Source of the DNA: an uncultured cyanobacterium | GTDB taxonomy: Bacteria; Cyanobacteriota; Cyanobacteriia; Cyanobacteriales; Nostocaceae | Length of the DNA: 34,059 nt | Reading direction: 5' to 3' | Assembly: GCA_903903925.1 (NCBI GenBank) | Contig: CAIVAU010000058.1 | Coordinates: forward strand, 1 to 34,059 | In this document: positions 16,645 to 24,372 of the stretch, piece after piece | How the letters are laid out: every line of letters starts with the position of its first letter | Numbering within the stretch: the stretch's first letter is position 1 | Program-made: the position numbers and the translations under genes | The notes under the pieces: model-generated | What the model saw: only the letters and a program-made list of their open reading frames with translations | Databases searched by the model: none | Told to the model about the DNA's origin: nothing

Positions 16645-17624
16645 GCAATCATCTCCTTTCTAACGAAAATTGCATCGTCATATCGCAGCATGGCAATACC
16701 ATCCAGCCAACCGTCAATGCTAATATCAGGATCTCTACCTAACATCATTTCTATCATCCAGCCTGGGAAATCAGCACCAGCTTGGTAAGATAGGGGAAAA
16801 CCACCACCAAATCTCGGGTTGATTTCGATAAACTTAATTTCATTATTAAGTGTTAGAAAACACTGGACGGTTATGCATCCTTTAGCACCAGGGAGTGCTT
16901 CAACAACTTTTTTCCCAGCAGCAATTAGAGCGGGATTTTTGACTGTTACTCCTTTACTAATCTCTCCCGCTCGTGTTTCGATACGCAACCTTGGGACTAC
17001 ACAGCGCACCTGTGCTTGAAAATCTACTAAAATATCCAACGTGTACTCTTCTCCAACTACAAATTCTTGAACAATGGCATTAGGTATATAGTCTTTGAAG
17101 AATTCGAGTTCTCTAGCATTCCGGATTTTGGTGACACCAATGCTACAACTACCATCAGCAGGCTTAATTAAGAAAGGATATTTAGCTTCAGGATTAGCAA
17201 GAATTTCTTCGGGATTTAAAATTTCTGGAGTTTGAACGCCTATCTTTTTAAAGAACTTGTAGGTATTCCTTTTGTCAGAACAAATTTGATTTGTTTCTTG
17301 TGATGATACCAAGATAGTTACGCCTATTCTCTTGAACTCTTGCTGATGAAGAGAGAGTATATGTAACTCAGGGTCAATGAGCGGAATTAGTAGTTTGATT
17401 TGATGCTTCTTACAGAGTTCCTTCAGTATGACTACGTAATCAGGATCGCTTAAGTGAGGTACTCCCTCTTGGAAATCAGCAATAAAAGCAGCGGGAGCAT
17501 TTATCTTGATATCCGTTGTAACAATATTGCTGAGAAGGTTAAGCTCTTTCAAAGATTTTTTGAAATTCTTGATTAGAGCAACTCTTCTGCCTACACTAGT
17601 GAAAAGAATGTTAAATTGACTCAT
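16641..17624 (-). CDS. ATP-grasp ligase of a polysaccharide locus
   Basis: A 327-residue ATP-grasp enzyme resembling the carbamoyl-phosphate synthetase/PylC-type group, which activates a carboxylate as acyl phosphate and joins it to an amine or similar. The N-terminal domain opens ILFTSVGRRVALIK. The ATP-grasp core has FLIKPADGSCSIGV (151-164) with the nucleotide-binding Lys154, EFVVGEEYT (187-195) and the Mg-binding FIEINPRFGGG (265-275). It lies between the phosphoglycosyl transferase and the HAD gene with 4-base overlaps on both sides, making a tightly coupled trio. In this context it probably forms an amide on a sugar or builds an unusual sugar substituent; this is inference. No membrane segment. 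Confidence 0.85.
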   Translation of the reverse strand: MSQFNILFTSVGRRVALIKNFKKSLKELNLLSNIVTTDIKINAPAAFIADFQEGVPHLSDPDYVVILKELCKKHQIKLLIPLIDPELHILSLHQQEFKRIGVTILVSSQETNQICSDKRNTYKFFKKIGVQTPEILNPEEILANPEAKYPFLIKPADGSCSIGVTKIRNARELEFFKDYIPNAIVQEFVVGEEYTLDILVDFQAQVRCVVPRLRIETRAGEISKGVTVKNPALIAAGKKVVEALPGAKGCITVQCFLTLNNEIKFIEINPRFGGGFPLSYQAGADFPGWMIEMMLGRDPDISIDGWLDGIAMLRYDDAIFVRKEMIA

Positions 17625-18289
17625 AAATTTCTTTCCTTTGTCGATTCATTGGGTATGCGATTAAGTTGACCTTGAAATTCTTCTGCTGTAGCGTAGCCTT
17701 CTTGATTGATTCCCTTTTGTTGCAAGACTTTGATCACTGTTAGGAAAAGAATTTTCAAGTCAAGCCATAAATTCCAATTATTGATATACCAGACATCTAG
17801 TTTGAATTTTTCTTCCCAACTAATAGCATTGCGACCTTTAATCTGTGCTAAACCTGTGATTCCCGGTTTAACTTCGTGGCGTCTTGCTTGTTCGGGGGTG
17901 TAGCGGTCAAGATACCTTACTAATAAGGGACGAGGACCAACAAAACTCATATCACCTTTGAGAATATTCCACAACTGGGGAATTTCGTCCAAACTAGTTT
18001 TACGCAGAAATTGACCAAAGACTGTGAGGCGTTTTTCGTCGCTGAGAAGGTTGCCTTTGGCGTCCCACTCATTTGTCATAGTACGAAACTTGTAAAAGGT
18101 GAAAATCCGAGCATTTTTGCCAGGACGGAGTTGGATGTAGAAAACTGGGCGACCCATACAAATGTAGATGCTGAGCGCAACTGTCAGTATCACTGGAGAA
18201 AGAACTAACAACAAGAGTGCTGCTAGGACTCTATCTAATACAGACTTGATTAATCTGCTACGCTTCGTTAAACAAGATTGAGATGTCAT
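17621..18289 (-). CDS. Phosphoglycosyl transferase (PglC/WcaJ-type initiating sugar transferase)
   Basis: A 222-residue membrane protein that starts repeat-unit assembly by moving a sugar phosphate from a UDP-sugar to undecaprenyl phosphate. One hydrophobic re-entrant helix at about 18-42 is followed by the catalytic domain with YKFRTM (66-71), LRKTSLDEIPQLWNILKGDMSFVGPRP (the Asp101-Glu102 catalytic pair and the GPRP turn at 118-121), and VKPGITGLAQIKGR. It is the short monotopic form without the long N-terminal membrane region of WbaP/WcaJ proteins, closest in plan to PglC, so a di-N-acetylbacillosamine-like or similar amino-sugar substrate is reasonable but unproven. It overlaps the ATP-grasp gene by 4 bases. 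Confidence 0.92.
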   Translation of the reverse strand: MTSQSCLTKRSRLIKSVLDRVLAALLLLVLSPVILTVALSIYICMGRPVFYIQLRPGKNARIFTFYKFRTMTNEWDAKGNLLSDEKRLTVFGQFLRKTSLDEIPQLWNILKGDMSFVGPRPLLVRYLDRYTPEQARRHEVKPGITGLAQIKGRNAISWEEKFKLDVWYINNWNLWLDLKILFLTVIKVLQQKGINQEGYATAEEFQGQLNRIPNESTKERNL

Positions 18290-18373
18290 ATACTAATCCT
18301 TGTTCAAGTATTTAAAAAATCCAGAGTTTTTTACGTATCTAAAGTTTGGAATTGATGAGTTTGATTAGTAGTA

Positions 18374-19531
18374 TCAATTAGGTTGTGATGTATAAAAATT
18401 AACGGCCTCAGCATACAAAGTTTCATGTAGCTTGAGAATATGGCGCAGATCATAGGCAGCGATTTGTTCCCGCCCCCGCTTTCCCATCATTCGAGCTTCT
18501 AGGGGATGATCGAGTACCCACGCGATCGCTTTCGCCAGCCCCTCAATATCCTCCACTTTCACCAGCAGACCACAGTCTTCTGCTAGCAAGTCTCGAGTGC
18601 CACGAATTTTCGTGCCGATCACAGGAATTTCTAAAGACAAAGACTCCATAACACTTCTAGGCAGACCCTCCTGTTCCGAAGCTAGTATTGTCGCTACTGA
18701 AGCTCGCATCAGCGTTGGAATATCGTCCCGTCTCCCTAAAAAATGAACTCGATTTGCCACTCCCATATCTGCTGCCAGTAACTGCATTTCTTTCAGAAGT
18801 GGACCACAACCAGCAAAAGCTAAATGCACTTCAGGTCGAGATAGCTTTACAAATGCCTGGATCACATCCCGATGATGCTTGCGGGGAATAAACTCAGCCA
18901 CTGACAGCAACAGTTGATTTTCTGAAGATAACTCCAATTCCTCACGTACCAGAGCTACTTCTCCTTCAGCAACCGATTGGGGACTGTAACGCTCAAGATC
19001 TAGACCAATTCCAGGCATATAGCGAACTCGTTTGGATGGCAAGATCCGGTATTGCTTTGCTGCTGACTCATCCTCGTGATTAATCACAACTAAGTAGTCT
19101 GTCCACAATCCAGCCAGTTTCTCTAAGCCAAGAAAGATAAGATTTTTGAAGAGTTGCCCACCACTATGAAAGTGAAAGCCATGTGCAGTATATATGACCT
19201 TGCACTTTCCTTGCTTGCTCAAATCCTTGAGGGCATATCGAGTTACAAAAGCAGCTACTGGCGTATGTACATGAACGATATCGTATTTTTCTTGCGCCAT
19301 TAACTCTTGAATAATTAGCGGGGTCGCCAGCAAGTTTTTGGGATCTAGAGGATTACGCGACCATTTCATCTCCCAGACAAGATCAAAAGCTTGCTTGCAC
19401 TCATGACAAGTTGAAACGCCCTGAGCCATTGCATCCACTTGCCAACCTTGAGCACGAAAATGGTAGGCAAAAGGCAGCAGGAAAGCGCGGAGGGTTGATG
19501 AAATAGTAGTGACAATTAAAAGGCGTTTCAT
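18374..19531 (-). CDS. Glycosyltransferase family 4 (EpsD-like)
   Basis: A 385-residue GT-B fold enzyme. The N-terminal Rossmann domain begins MKRLLIVTTISSTLRAFLLPF and contains YDIVHVHTPVAAF and VIYTAHGFHFH, the pattern of the EpsD/PglA-like retaining transferases. The C-terminal donor-binding domain has LSVAEFIPRKHHRDVIQAF and the EQEGLPRSVMESLSLEIPVIGT (E-x7-E) motif that grips the nucleotide sugar. I start at the ATG at 19531, where homologous proteins begin; an ATG at 19612 and a TTG at 19642 (which would overlap the upstream stop) are possible, and none has a good ribosome binding site. It adds one sugar to the lipid-linked repeat unit. Which sugar is unknown. Confidence 0.88.
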   Translation of the reverse strand: MKRLLIVTTISSTLRAFLLPFAYHFRAQGWQVDAMAQGVSTCHECKQAFDLVWEMKWSRNPLDPKNLLATPLIIQELMAQEKYDIVHVHTPVAAFVTRYALKDLSKQGKCKVIYTAHGFHFHSGGQLFKNLIFLGLEKLAGLWTDYLVVINHEDESAAKQYRILPSKRVRYMPGIGLDLERYSPQSVAEGEVALVREELELSSENQLLLSVAEFIPRKHHRDVIQAFVKLSRPEVHLAFAGCGPLLKEMQLLAADMGVANRVHFLGRRDDIPTLMRASVATILASEQEGLPRSVMESLSLEIPVIGTKIRGTRDLLAEDCGLLVKVEDIEGLAKAIAWVLDHPLEARMMGKRGREQIAAYDLRHILKLHETLYAEAVNFYTSQPN

Positions 19532-19638
19532 AGTCTTTGATTGATCCACGCTTCGGTTTTCTCTAAACTGTGCTTCTGATAAATGAAATCCCTGTGTTGT
19601 ATCTCTATTCATATCTGTAAAAACTGCTAGAAAAAACG

Positions 19639-20832
19639 TCAAATATTACTTGAGTAAAATTGGTCATTTGATGGCAGCAAAATTCCCAATTCTTTATAGA
19701 AAAATGTAAGTCTTTGAAAAACTAATTCTTCGTTGTATTGAGCTTGAACTCGATCACGACCTGCTTTTCCATAGGCTTGCCGCAATTCAGGGTGAGACAG
19801 AAGTCTTTCCAAAGCCTCAGCTAATTGGTCACTATTTTTAGGTGGCACAATTAATCCAGTTTTTCCATCCACTACTGCTTCTCGACAGCCTCTAATATCT
19901 GTGGCAACAACTGGTAAACCCATTGCCATGGCTTCCAAGATAGATCGCGGTAATCCTTCATGAGTAAAGGTAGGTAGGGTAAAGATGTCTAAAAGACCTA
20001 AAAGCTCTCGTATATCTTGACGTTCGCCTGTAAGAGTAACGTGTTCCTCAATTCCAAGGGTTTTAATTTTTTCAATAAGTTCTGTCTCGAAGGGTTCTGG
20101 GTCAGTACTCAATTGACTGCCTATCACTAGAACATGCAAATTAGGAAAGTGAGGAAGTAGCTTAGCAGCAGCTTCAATGAGGTATCCACTTCCTTTTTTA
20201 CGGGTTAAACGCCCAATTGTACCGACTATCAAGTTAACAGTTTCATCAATACCTAAGGATTTGCGTAATTCTTGTTGATGAGTAGAATCGAGCCGATCAC
20301 TCTTAAAATGGTCAATATCTATACCATTGCCGAGGTAACGTAGTTTTTCCGGCGGACAAAGACCCAATTTTTTAGCTGTGGCGATATCTTCATGATTCTG
20401 GCTAAGAATCAAATCAGTTATTAAAGCAGTGAGTTTTTCAACAGTAAAGTAGAAACCATATTGACTAGGAGATGATAAATCGTGAAACGGAAAACCATGA
20501 GAAGTGTAAACGATACGTTTGACACCAGCAAGTTTGGCAGCAATGCGTCCTAAGACAGCAGCAATTGGAGTATGGACATGAACTAGGTCATATTGATTCT
20601 CTCGGATAATTTTTGTCAGCTGAAAAATGCTTTTTAAATTAGAATTTACAGAAATTCTTCGATCCATCAGAACTGGGTGTACTTTGAATCCATTTTGTTG
20701 TAGCTCTTTTAGTTCTGGTCCTGGAGAACAAGCTATTCCTACTGTTAATTTGCGGGACAAGAAGTATTTAAGCTGAGGTTGTAAAAGGATTGTAGCAGTA
20801 GGTGCGATCGCACAAATATTTAATATTTTCAT
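19639..20832 (-). CDS. Glycosyltransferase family 4 (EpsD-like)
   Basis: A 397-residue GT4 enzyme, similar in plan to its downstream neighbour. YDLVHVHTPIAAVLGRIAA and VYTSHGFPFHDL lie in the N-terminal acceptor domain, with VGTIGRLTRKKGSGYLIEAA and THEGLPRSILEAMAMGLPVVAT (E-x7-E) in the donor domain. The strong parallel with the gene at 18374-19531 suggests an old duplication. The HGFxFH-type motif is typical of enzymes using UDP-HexNAc donors, but specificity is inferred. Start ATG at 20832. A MITE-like inverted-repeat element lies just upstream (20849-20985), separating it from the next GT gene. Confidence 0.9.
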   Translation of the reverse strand: MKILNICAIAPTATILLQPQLKYFLSRKLTVGIACSPGPELKELQQNGFKVHPVLMDRRISVNSNLKSIFQLTKIIRENQYDLVHVHTPIAAVLGRIAAKLAGVKRIVYTSHGFPFHDLSSPSQYGFYFTVEKLTALITDLILSQNHEDIATAKKLGLCPPEKLRYLGNGIDIDHFKSDRLDSTHQQELRKSLGIDETVNLIVGTIGRLTRKKGSGYLIEAAAKLLPHFPNLHVLVIGSQLSTDPEPFETELIEKIKTLGIEEHVTLTGERQDIRELLGLLDIFTLPTFTHEGLPRSILEAMAMGLPVVATDIRGCREAVVDGKTGLIVPPKNSDQLAEALERLLSHPELRQAYGKAGRDRVQAQYNEELVFQRLTFFYKELGILLPSNDQFYSSNI

Positions 20833-20848
20833 GATTAATCATTTACAG

Positions 20849-20985
20849 TAAGAATTCAGGATTCAGGATTCAGGAGTCGAAGTTATCTTTCTTTTTGTAT
20901 ATCTCTTCATTCTTCTTAAACGGCTCCTGTTATCTCCTAATTCTTTAACAATTCTGACTCCTGCATTCTGGCTCGTGAATTCTTA
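20849..20985. mobile_element. MITE-like element with 30-bp imperfect terminal inverted repeats
   Basis: The left end (20849-20878) starts TAAGAATTCAGGATTCAG and ends CAGGAGTC. The right end (20956-20985), read in reverse complement, starts TAAGAATTCACGAGCC and ends GCAGGAGTC. The two match at about 25 of 30 positions, including the first ten. The 77-base centre is AT-rich and has no open frame. The left arm contains GATTCAG heptamers. No clear target duplication is seen. It could alternatively be a transcribed long hairpin within the operon. Confidence 0.6.
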
Positions 20986-21048
20986 CCTTTTACACTTAAT
21001 CTTCTGGTGAACACTCTGACATTCAAGTCTTGGGAAATATTTCCTTTG

Positions 21049-22248
21049 TTAATCATTAATCGTCTGTTGCCTCAACCATACTTCTGTCCTCTCGCGCACA
21101 TAACGATAGAATGCAATGCGCTGCTCTCGCAGTACTTCATCTGTGTACTCTTTAGCTTTCTCCAGGTTCCTAGCAGACATCTGAGCCATGCGTTCTGGAT
21201 TAGTAACTATTTCTCGAATTTTGTTGGCTAAAGCACCCACATTACCGGGTGGTATCATATCCTCAGGAGGTAGTAGTTCAGGAATGCCACCTACTGTGGA
21301 ACCAATGCATGGTAAAGCCCGCGCCATCGCCTCCACCATTGCTCTCGGTAAGCCTTCTTGGTAGGAGGGTAGAACAAATAGATCAGCTTGATCCAACTCA
21401 GCGGTTACAGCTTCCCTGGCTGCTAACTGACCACGGAAACAGACTCGCTCCCCTAAGCCCAATGCTACTGCTTGTGCCTCTAATTCTTTTCTGTGCTTAC
21501 CATCACCAACCATCGTCAATTTCAGGTCTATTCCTTGTTGCACACAGTTAGCCACAGCATCGAGCAGTATGTCAGGGGCTTTATAGAGTTGAGCTAACGT
21601 ACCTACAAAGATCAGATTTAAGGTTCTTACCTCCTGACGAAATCGACGAGGAGTCAAAACTAAGAAATCCGCTGAAATATCTACGTCTGATATTCCTACT
21701 GAATACTGAGAACAAGGGTATCTAGCCTGTAAAGCTTGTTTGGTGACATAGGCTGCTGCACAAGCCCCAGCACACTGACGCCGCAATCGCCGGGGAGAAA
21801 ACCAGCGGAAAAATGATCGCAAAGGATGTCTAACAGAACCGGGAGCAAAGACATCGTAGGGATCGGCAACCACTTCTACAGCATAGGGATGATCCACAGC
21901 ACGCAGCTTAGGTTCGATACAACAGGCAATTTGAGAACTTACTCTCAAAATCACAGCATCTGTTGATCCGACGGCATCTTGTGCAACATGCTTTACTTGA
22001 GGCGATCGCAGCAAATATTGCACCAGACCAATGTAGTGGGGTATCGCAGCAAAGGAAACACGATCACCATCAGCCTGCTTCCAATTACAGGTTAAAGATT
22101 CCACTTCACAAACACGAGCCACCACACATACCTGATCAAAGACTTCTAGATAACGCTGCCAAAATGCATAGGGAAAAGTTGTTTGTGTCCACACCTTGCC
22201 ATCGGGTGTGCTGCTAAAACGATGTTCAAGAGCAATAACTAGTTTCAT
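21049..22248 (-). CDS. Glycosyltransferase family 4
   Basis: A 399-residue GT-B enzyme. The C-terminal domain is clear: LIFVGTLAQLYKAPDILLDAV, MVGDGKHRKELEAQA, then PSYQEGLPRAMVEAMARALPCIGS (E-x7-E) and GGIPELLP. The N-terminal part (KLVIALEHRFSSTPDGKVWT) differs from the other GT4 genes here, with many Cys and Trp residues, and resembles cyanobacterial transferases of exopolysaccharide loci. Start ATG at 22248. It is separated from the upstream beta-helix gene by a 427-base gap holding a degenerate GT piece, and from the next gene by the MITE-like element. Donor and acceptor are unknown. Confidence 0.9.
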   Translation of the reverse strand: MKLVIALEHRFSSTPDGKVWTQTTFPYAFWQRYLEVFDQVCVVARVCEVESLTCNWKQADGDRVSFAAIPHYIGLVQYLLRSPQVKHVAQDAVGSTDAVILRVSSQIACCIEPKLRAVDHPYAVEVVADPYDVFAPGSVRHPLRSFFRWFSPRRLRRQCAGACAAAYVTKQALQARYPCSQYSVGISDVDISADFLVLTPRRFRQEVRTLNLIFVGTLAQLYKAPDILLDAVANCVQQGIDLKLTMVGDGKHRKELEAQAVALGLGERVCFRGQLAAREAVTAELDQADLFVLPSYQEGLPRAMVEAMARALPCIGSTVGGIPELLPPEDMIPPGNVGALANKIREIVTNPERMAQMSARNLEKAKEYTDEVLREQRIAFYRYVRERTEVWLRQQTIND

Positions 22249-22680
22249 ATTATACCTAATTTACATATCTCACTAAGTATTTGGGTTGACCATATCTATT
22301 TTTCTATTGCTAACAACGAACAAAATCAGGGCAGAAAAAACGCCGTTTTTAACAATATCAAGATTATTCATCAAAAATTAAAAGCAAAGAAAGATTGATT
22401 AACAAACTGATTGTGTTGGTAAGAAGCAGGGCTCAATTATAATAACATAACTCCTGAAGATTTGCATTAGTTTGTCATCACTAATGCATTTATTGATCTA
22501 ATTAATATTTGATTTCTTAATCTGATATTTTGTTTTACTATCCACTACTCCTTTACTAGTAATATTCCTGTTTTTTTGTTTAGCAAAACGAACAGCATCA
22601 ATCAGCATTTCAATTCCTTTATATTTTTCTATCCTACCAAAAAAAGTACATTATTTCTATTTTTGGCAATTTTATCTAAG
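22249..22680 (-). pseudogene. Degenerate GT4 remnant in a 427-base gap
   Basis: Between about 22680 and 22498 the minus strand reads KIAKNRNNVL, then after a one-base frameshift in a run of seven T (plus-strand A-run at 22639-22645) TFFGRIEKYKGIEMLIDAV followed by RFAKQKNRNI. This is the start of the donor-binding domain of a GT4 enzyme (VLFFGRIxxYKGIExLIxA); one more T would restore the frame. The rest (VVDSKTKYQIKKSNIN and a TAG at 22500-22498) shows no further match, and nothing upstream of it in the gene is left because the beta-helix gene ends at 22676. The remaining 22249-22497 is AT-rich with no feature I can name. Confidence 0.6.
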
Positions 22681-24313
22681 GTGAGACTTCAAAGCCATTA
22701 TCTATGTGAGATGTAGAGCGAAAATTTTGAATATTAGCGCCACTACTTACATACAAATAATTTCCTTTTGCTTGACATTTAGCTGTACACTTAACAGAAG
22801 AAATGATGCCTGCCTTAAGCGTGTTGACTGTCTGATTATCGACTAGCGTATTGTTATTCAACTTCACCTGCTCAAAAACTCCATTAACTAAAATTGCTGC
22901 TCGGTAATCGTCGTGAAACTTACCATTACTTTTACCTGGATTTAAAATACTGTTTTGCGAGATTTCACCTGTATTTATTGGCATAGATATATAAATACCA
23001 CTACCTAGAGAATTTTTTATTTTGTTACCCAAAATACGAATATTTTCACTTACTACATTAGGAGCGGCATTTCTCCACAGCCTTATCCCGCTGGCAAGAT
23101 TGTCACTAATAGAGTTCGTTTTAGAAAATGCAAAAGAGATTTCGTTATTAAGGATATTCAAGTTTTTGAATGGAGCATCTGAATTTGGTTCTAGCGAAAT
23201 TCCTACGCTAGAACTATCACCCCAGAAACTGCGCCAACCATCAGTATTTATGCTAATTTTATTGTTAGCAATAGTAGAGTTGCTCAGTGCAAATCCAGTA
23301 TTTTTTTTGTCGTAAATGTATGACCATATTATTATACCAGCGTGTACCTCGTTTATGACATTACCAGTTACTTCCTGATTATTTGAACTCCTGGCACAAC
23401 CTGTAACAAGTATCCCATTAGTGAATCCAGTAATTACATTATCCTTAACAGTATAGTTATCTCCATGTATTTCAATTGCAGTCCTTGCCCCATTGGTACC
23501 TGCTCCATTTCTGGAGGAAAAATAATTTTTGACTATCTCTATATTTTCTCCATGAGTGTAAATTGTTGAATGGTCATAATCTGTATTGCCTCCACCGATC
23601 AATTCAAAAATATTGTTTTTAATTGAAACACCTGATACTGAACTCCCATTTGCAGTGATGGTGTTTTTAGTAATTTGATTGGTAAATCTACAACGTTCTA
23701 TATGAATTCCTGATCCTACATAAATCCGGATAGAATGCCTCATTGTATTCTGAGTAAAATCTGATTCTGCTCTAACTGAGTTATTGATACCATTACCATC
23801 AATAGCTAGGTCATACATTGCAAAATTATCCAGAGTAGAATCTGGTCTTTCTCCAGCTAATATAGAGTTGTAATTACCTTGTCTAGAGGCCAGCTTAATA
23901 ATGCTTTTTTTGTTTCCAGCCCCCTGTAGTGTTATCTTGGCACGAATCGTAATAGCGTGTAATGTAGAGGAGTTAATACTGACTTTGTAAGTACCTCTAG
24001 GGAAAAATACAACCCCTTCCCCCACGTTGGAAACAGCATCAATTGCTGACTGAATAGCTTTTGTGTCGTCAGCTATGCCGTTACCAACAGAGCCAAAGTC
24101 TTTGACAGAAACAACCAACCTTGCTTGAACAGACTGCTTAGATACTTTTATTCCAGTGTTAAATAGTTCTTGGAATCCTTGCATCTTTAAAGCAGTTACA
24201 GACTCTTGTGCTTGTTGAGTCATAGCAATATCTAAACTTTTTTGATAAAAAAATACCAGAGTTACTAATAATGATGTTAAAGTTATTAAAAAATTTAAGA
24301 TTTTAACTTTCAT
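22676..24313 (-). CDS. Right-handed beta-helix (pectate lyase superfamily) protein
   Basis: A 545-residue exported or membrane-anchored protein. Residues 1-24 form a hydrophobic segment (signal peptide or anchor, LITLTSLLVTLVFFYQ). The Pectate_lyase_3-type start VSVKDFGSVGNGIADDTKAIQSAIDAV follows at about residue 69, with VVFFPRGTYKVS. The rest consists of parallel beta-helix coils marked by repeated Asn-rich turns (NNIFEL, NYFSSR, NNKISIN, GNKIKNS). Such proteins in polysaccharide loci act as lyases, hydrolases or epimerases on the polymer, trimming or modifying it in the periplasm. No catalytic set can be assigned from the sequence. It lies between the polymerase and the GT genes, so the local polysaccharide is the likely substrate. 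Codon use is more AT-rich than in the flanking GT genes. Confidence 0.85.
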   Translation of the reverse strand: MKVKILNFLITLTSLLVTLVFFYQKSLDIAMTQQAQESVTALKMQGFQELFNTGIKVSKQSVQARLVVSVKDFGSVGNGIADDTKAIQSAIDAVSNVGEGVVFFPRGTYKVSINSSTLHAITIRAKITLQGAGNKKSIIKLASRQGNYNSILAGERPDSTLDNFAMYDLAIDGNGINNSVRAESDFTQNTMRHSIRIYVGSGIHIERCRFTNQITKNTITANGSSVSGVSIKNNIFELIGGGNTDYDHSTIYTHGENIEIVKNYFSSRNGAGTNGARTAIEIHGDNYTVKDNVITGFTNGILVTGCARSSNNQEVTGNVINEVHAGIIIWSYIYDKKNTGFALSNSTIANNKISINTDGWRSFWGDSSSVGISLEPNSDAPFKNLNILNNEISFAFSKTNSISDNLASGIRLWRNAAPNVVSENIRILGNKIKNSLGSGIYISMPINTGEISQNSILNPGKSNGKFHDDYRAAILVNGVFEQVKLNNNTLVDNQTVNTLKAGIISSVKCTAKCQAKGNYLYVSSGANIQNFRSTSHIDNGFEVSP

Positions 24314-24372
24314 GACAGTTTTTCTGTATAGACGCTTTACAACAAAAGCCGGTAAAGATTAGTCACTAAACC

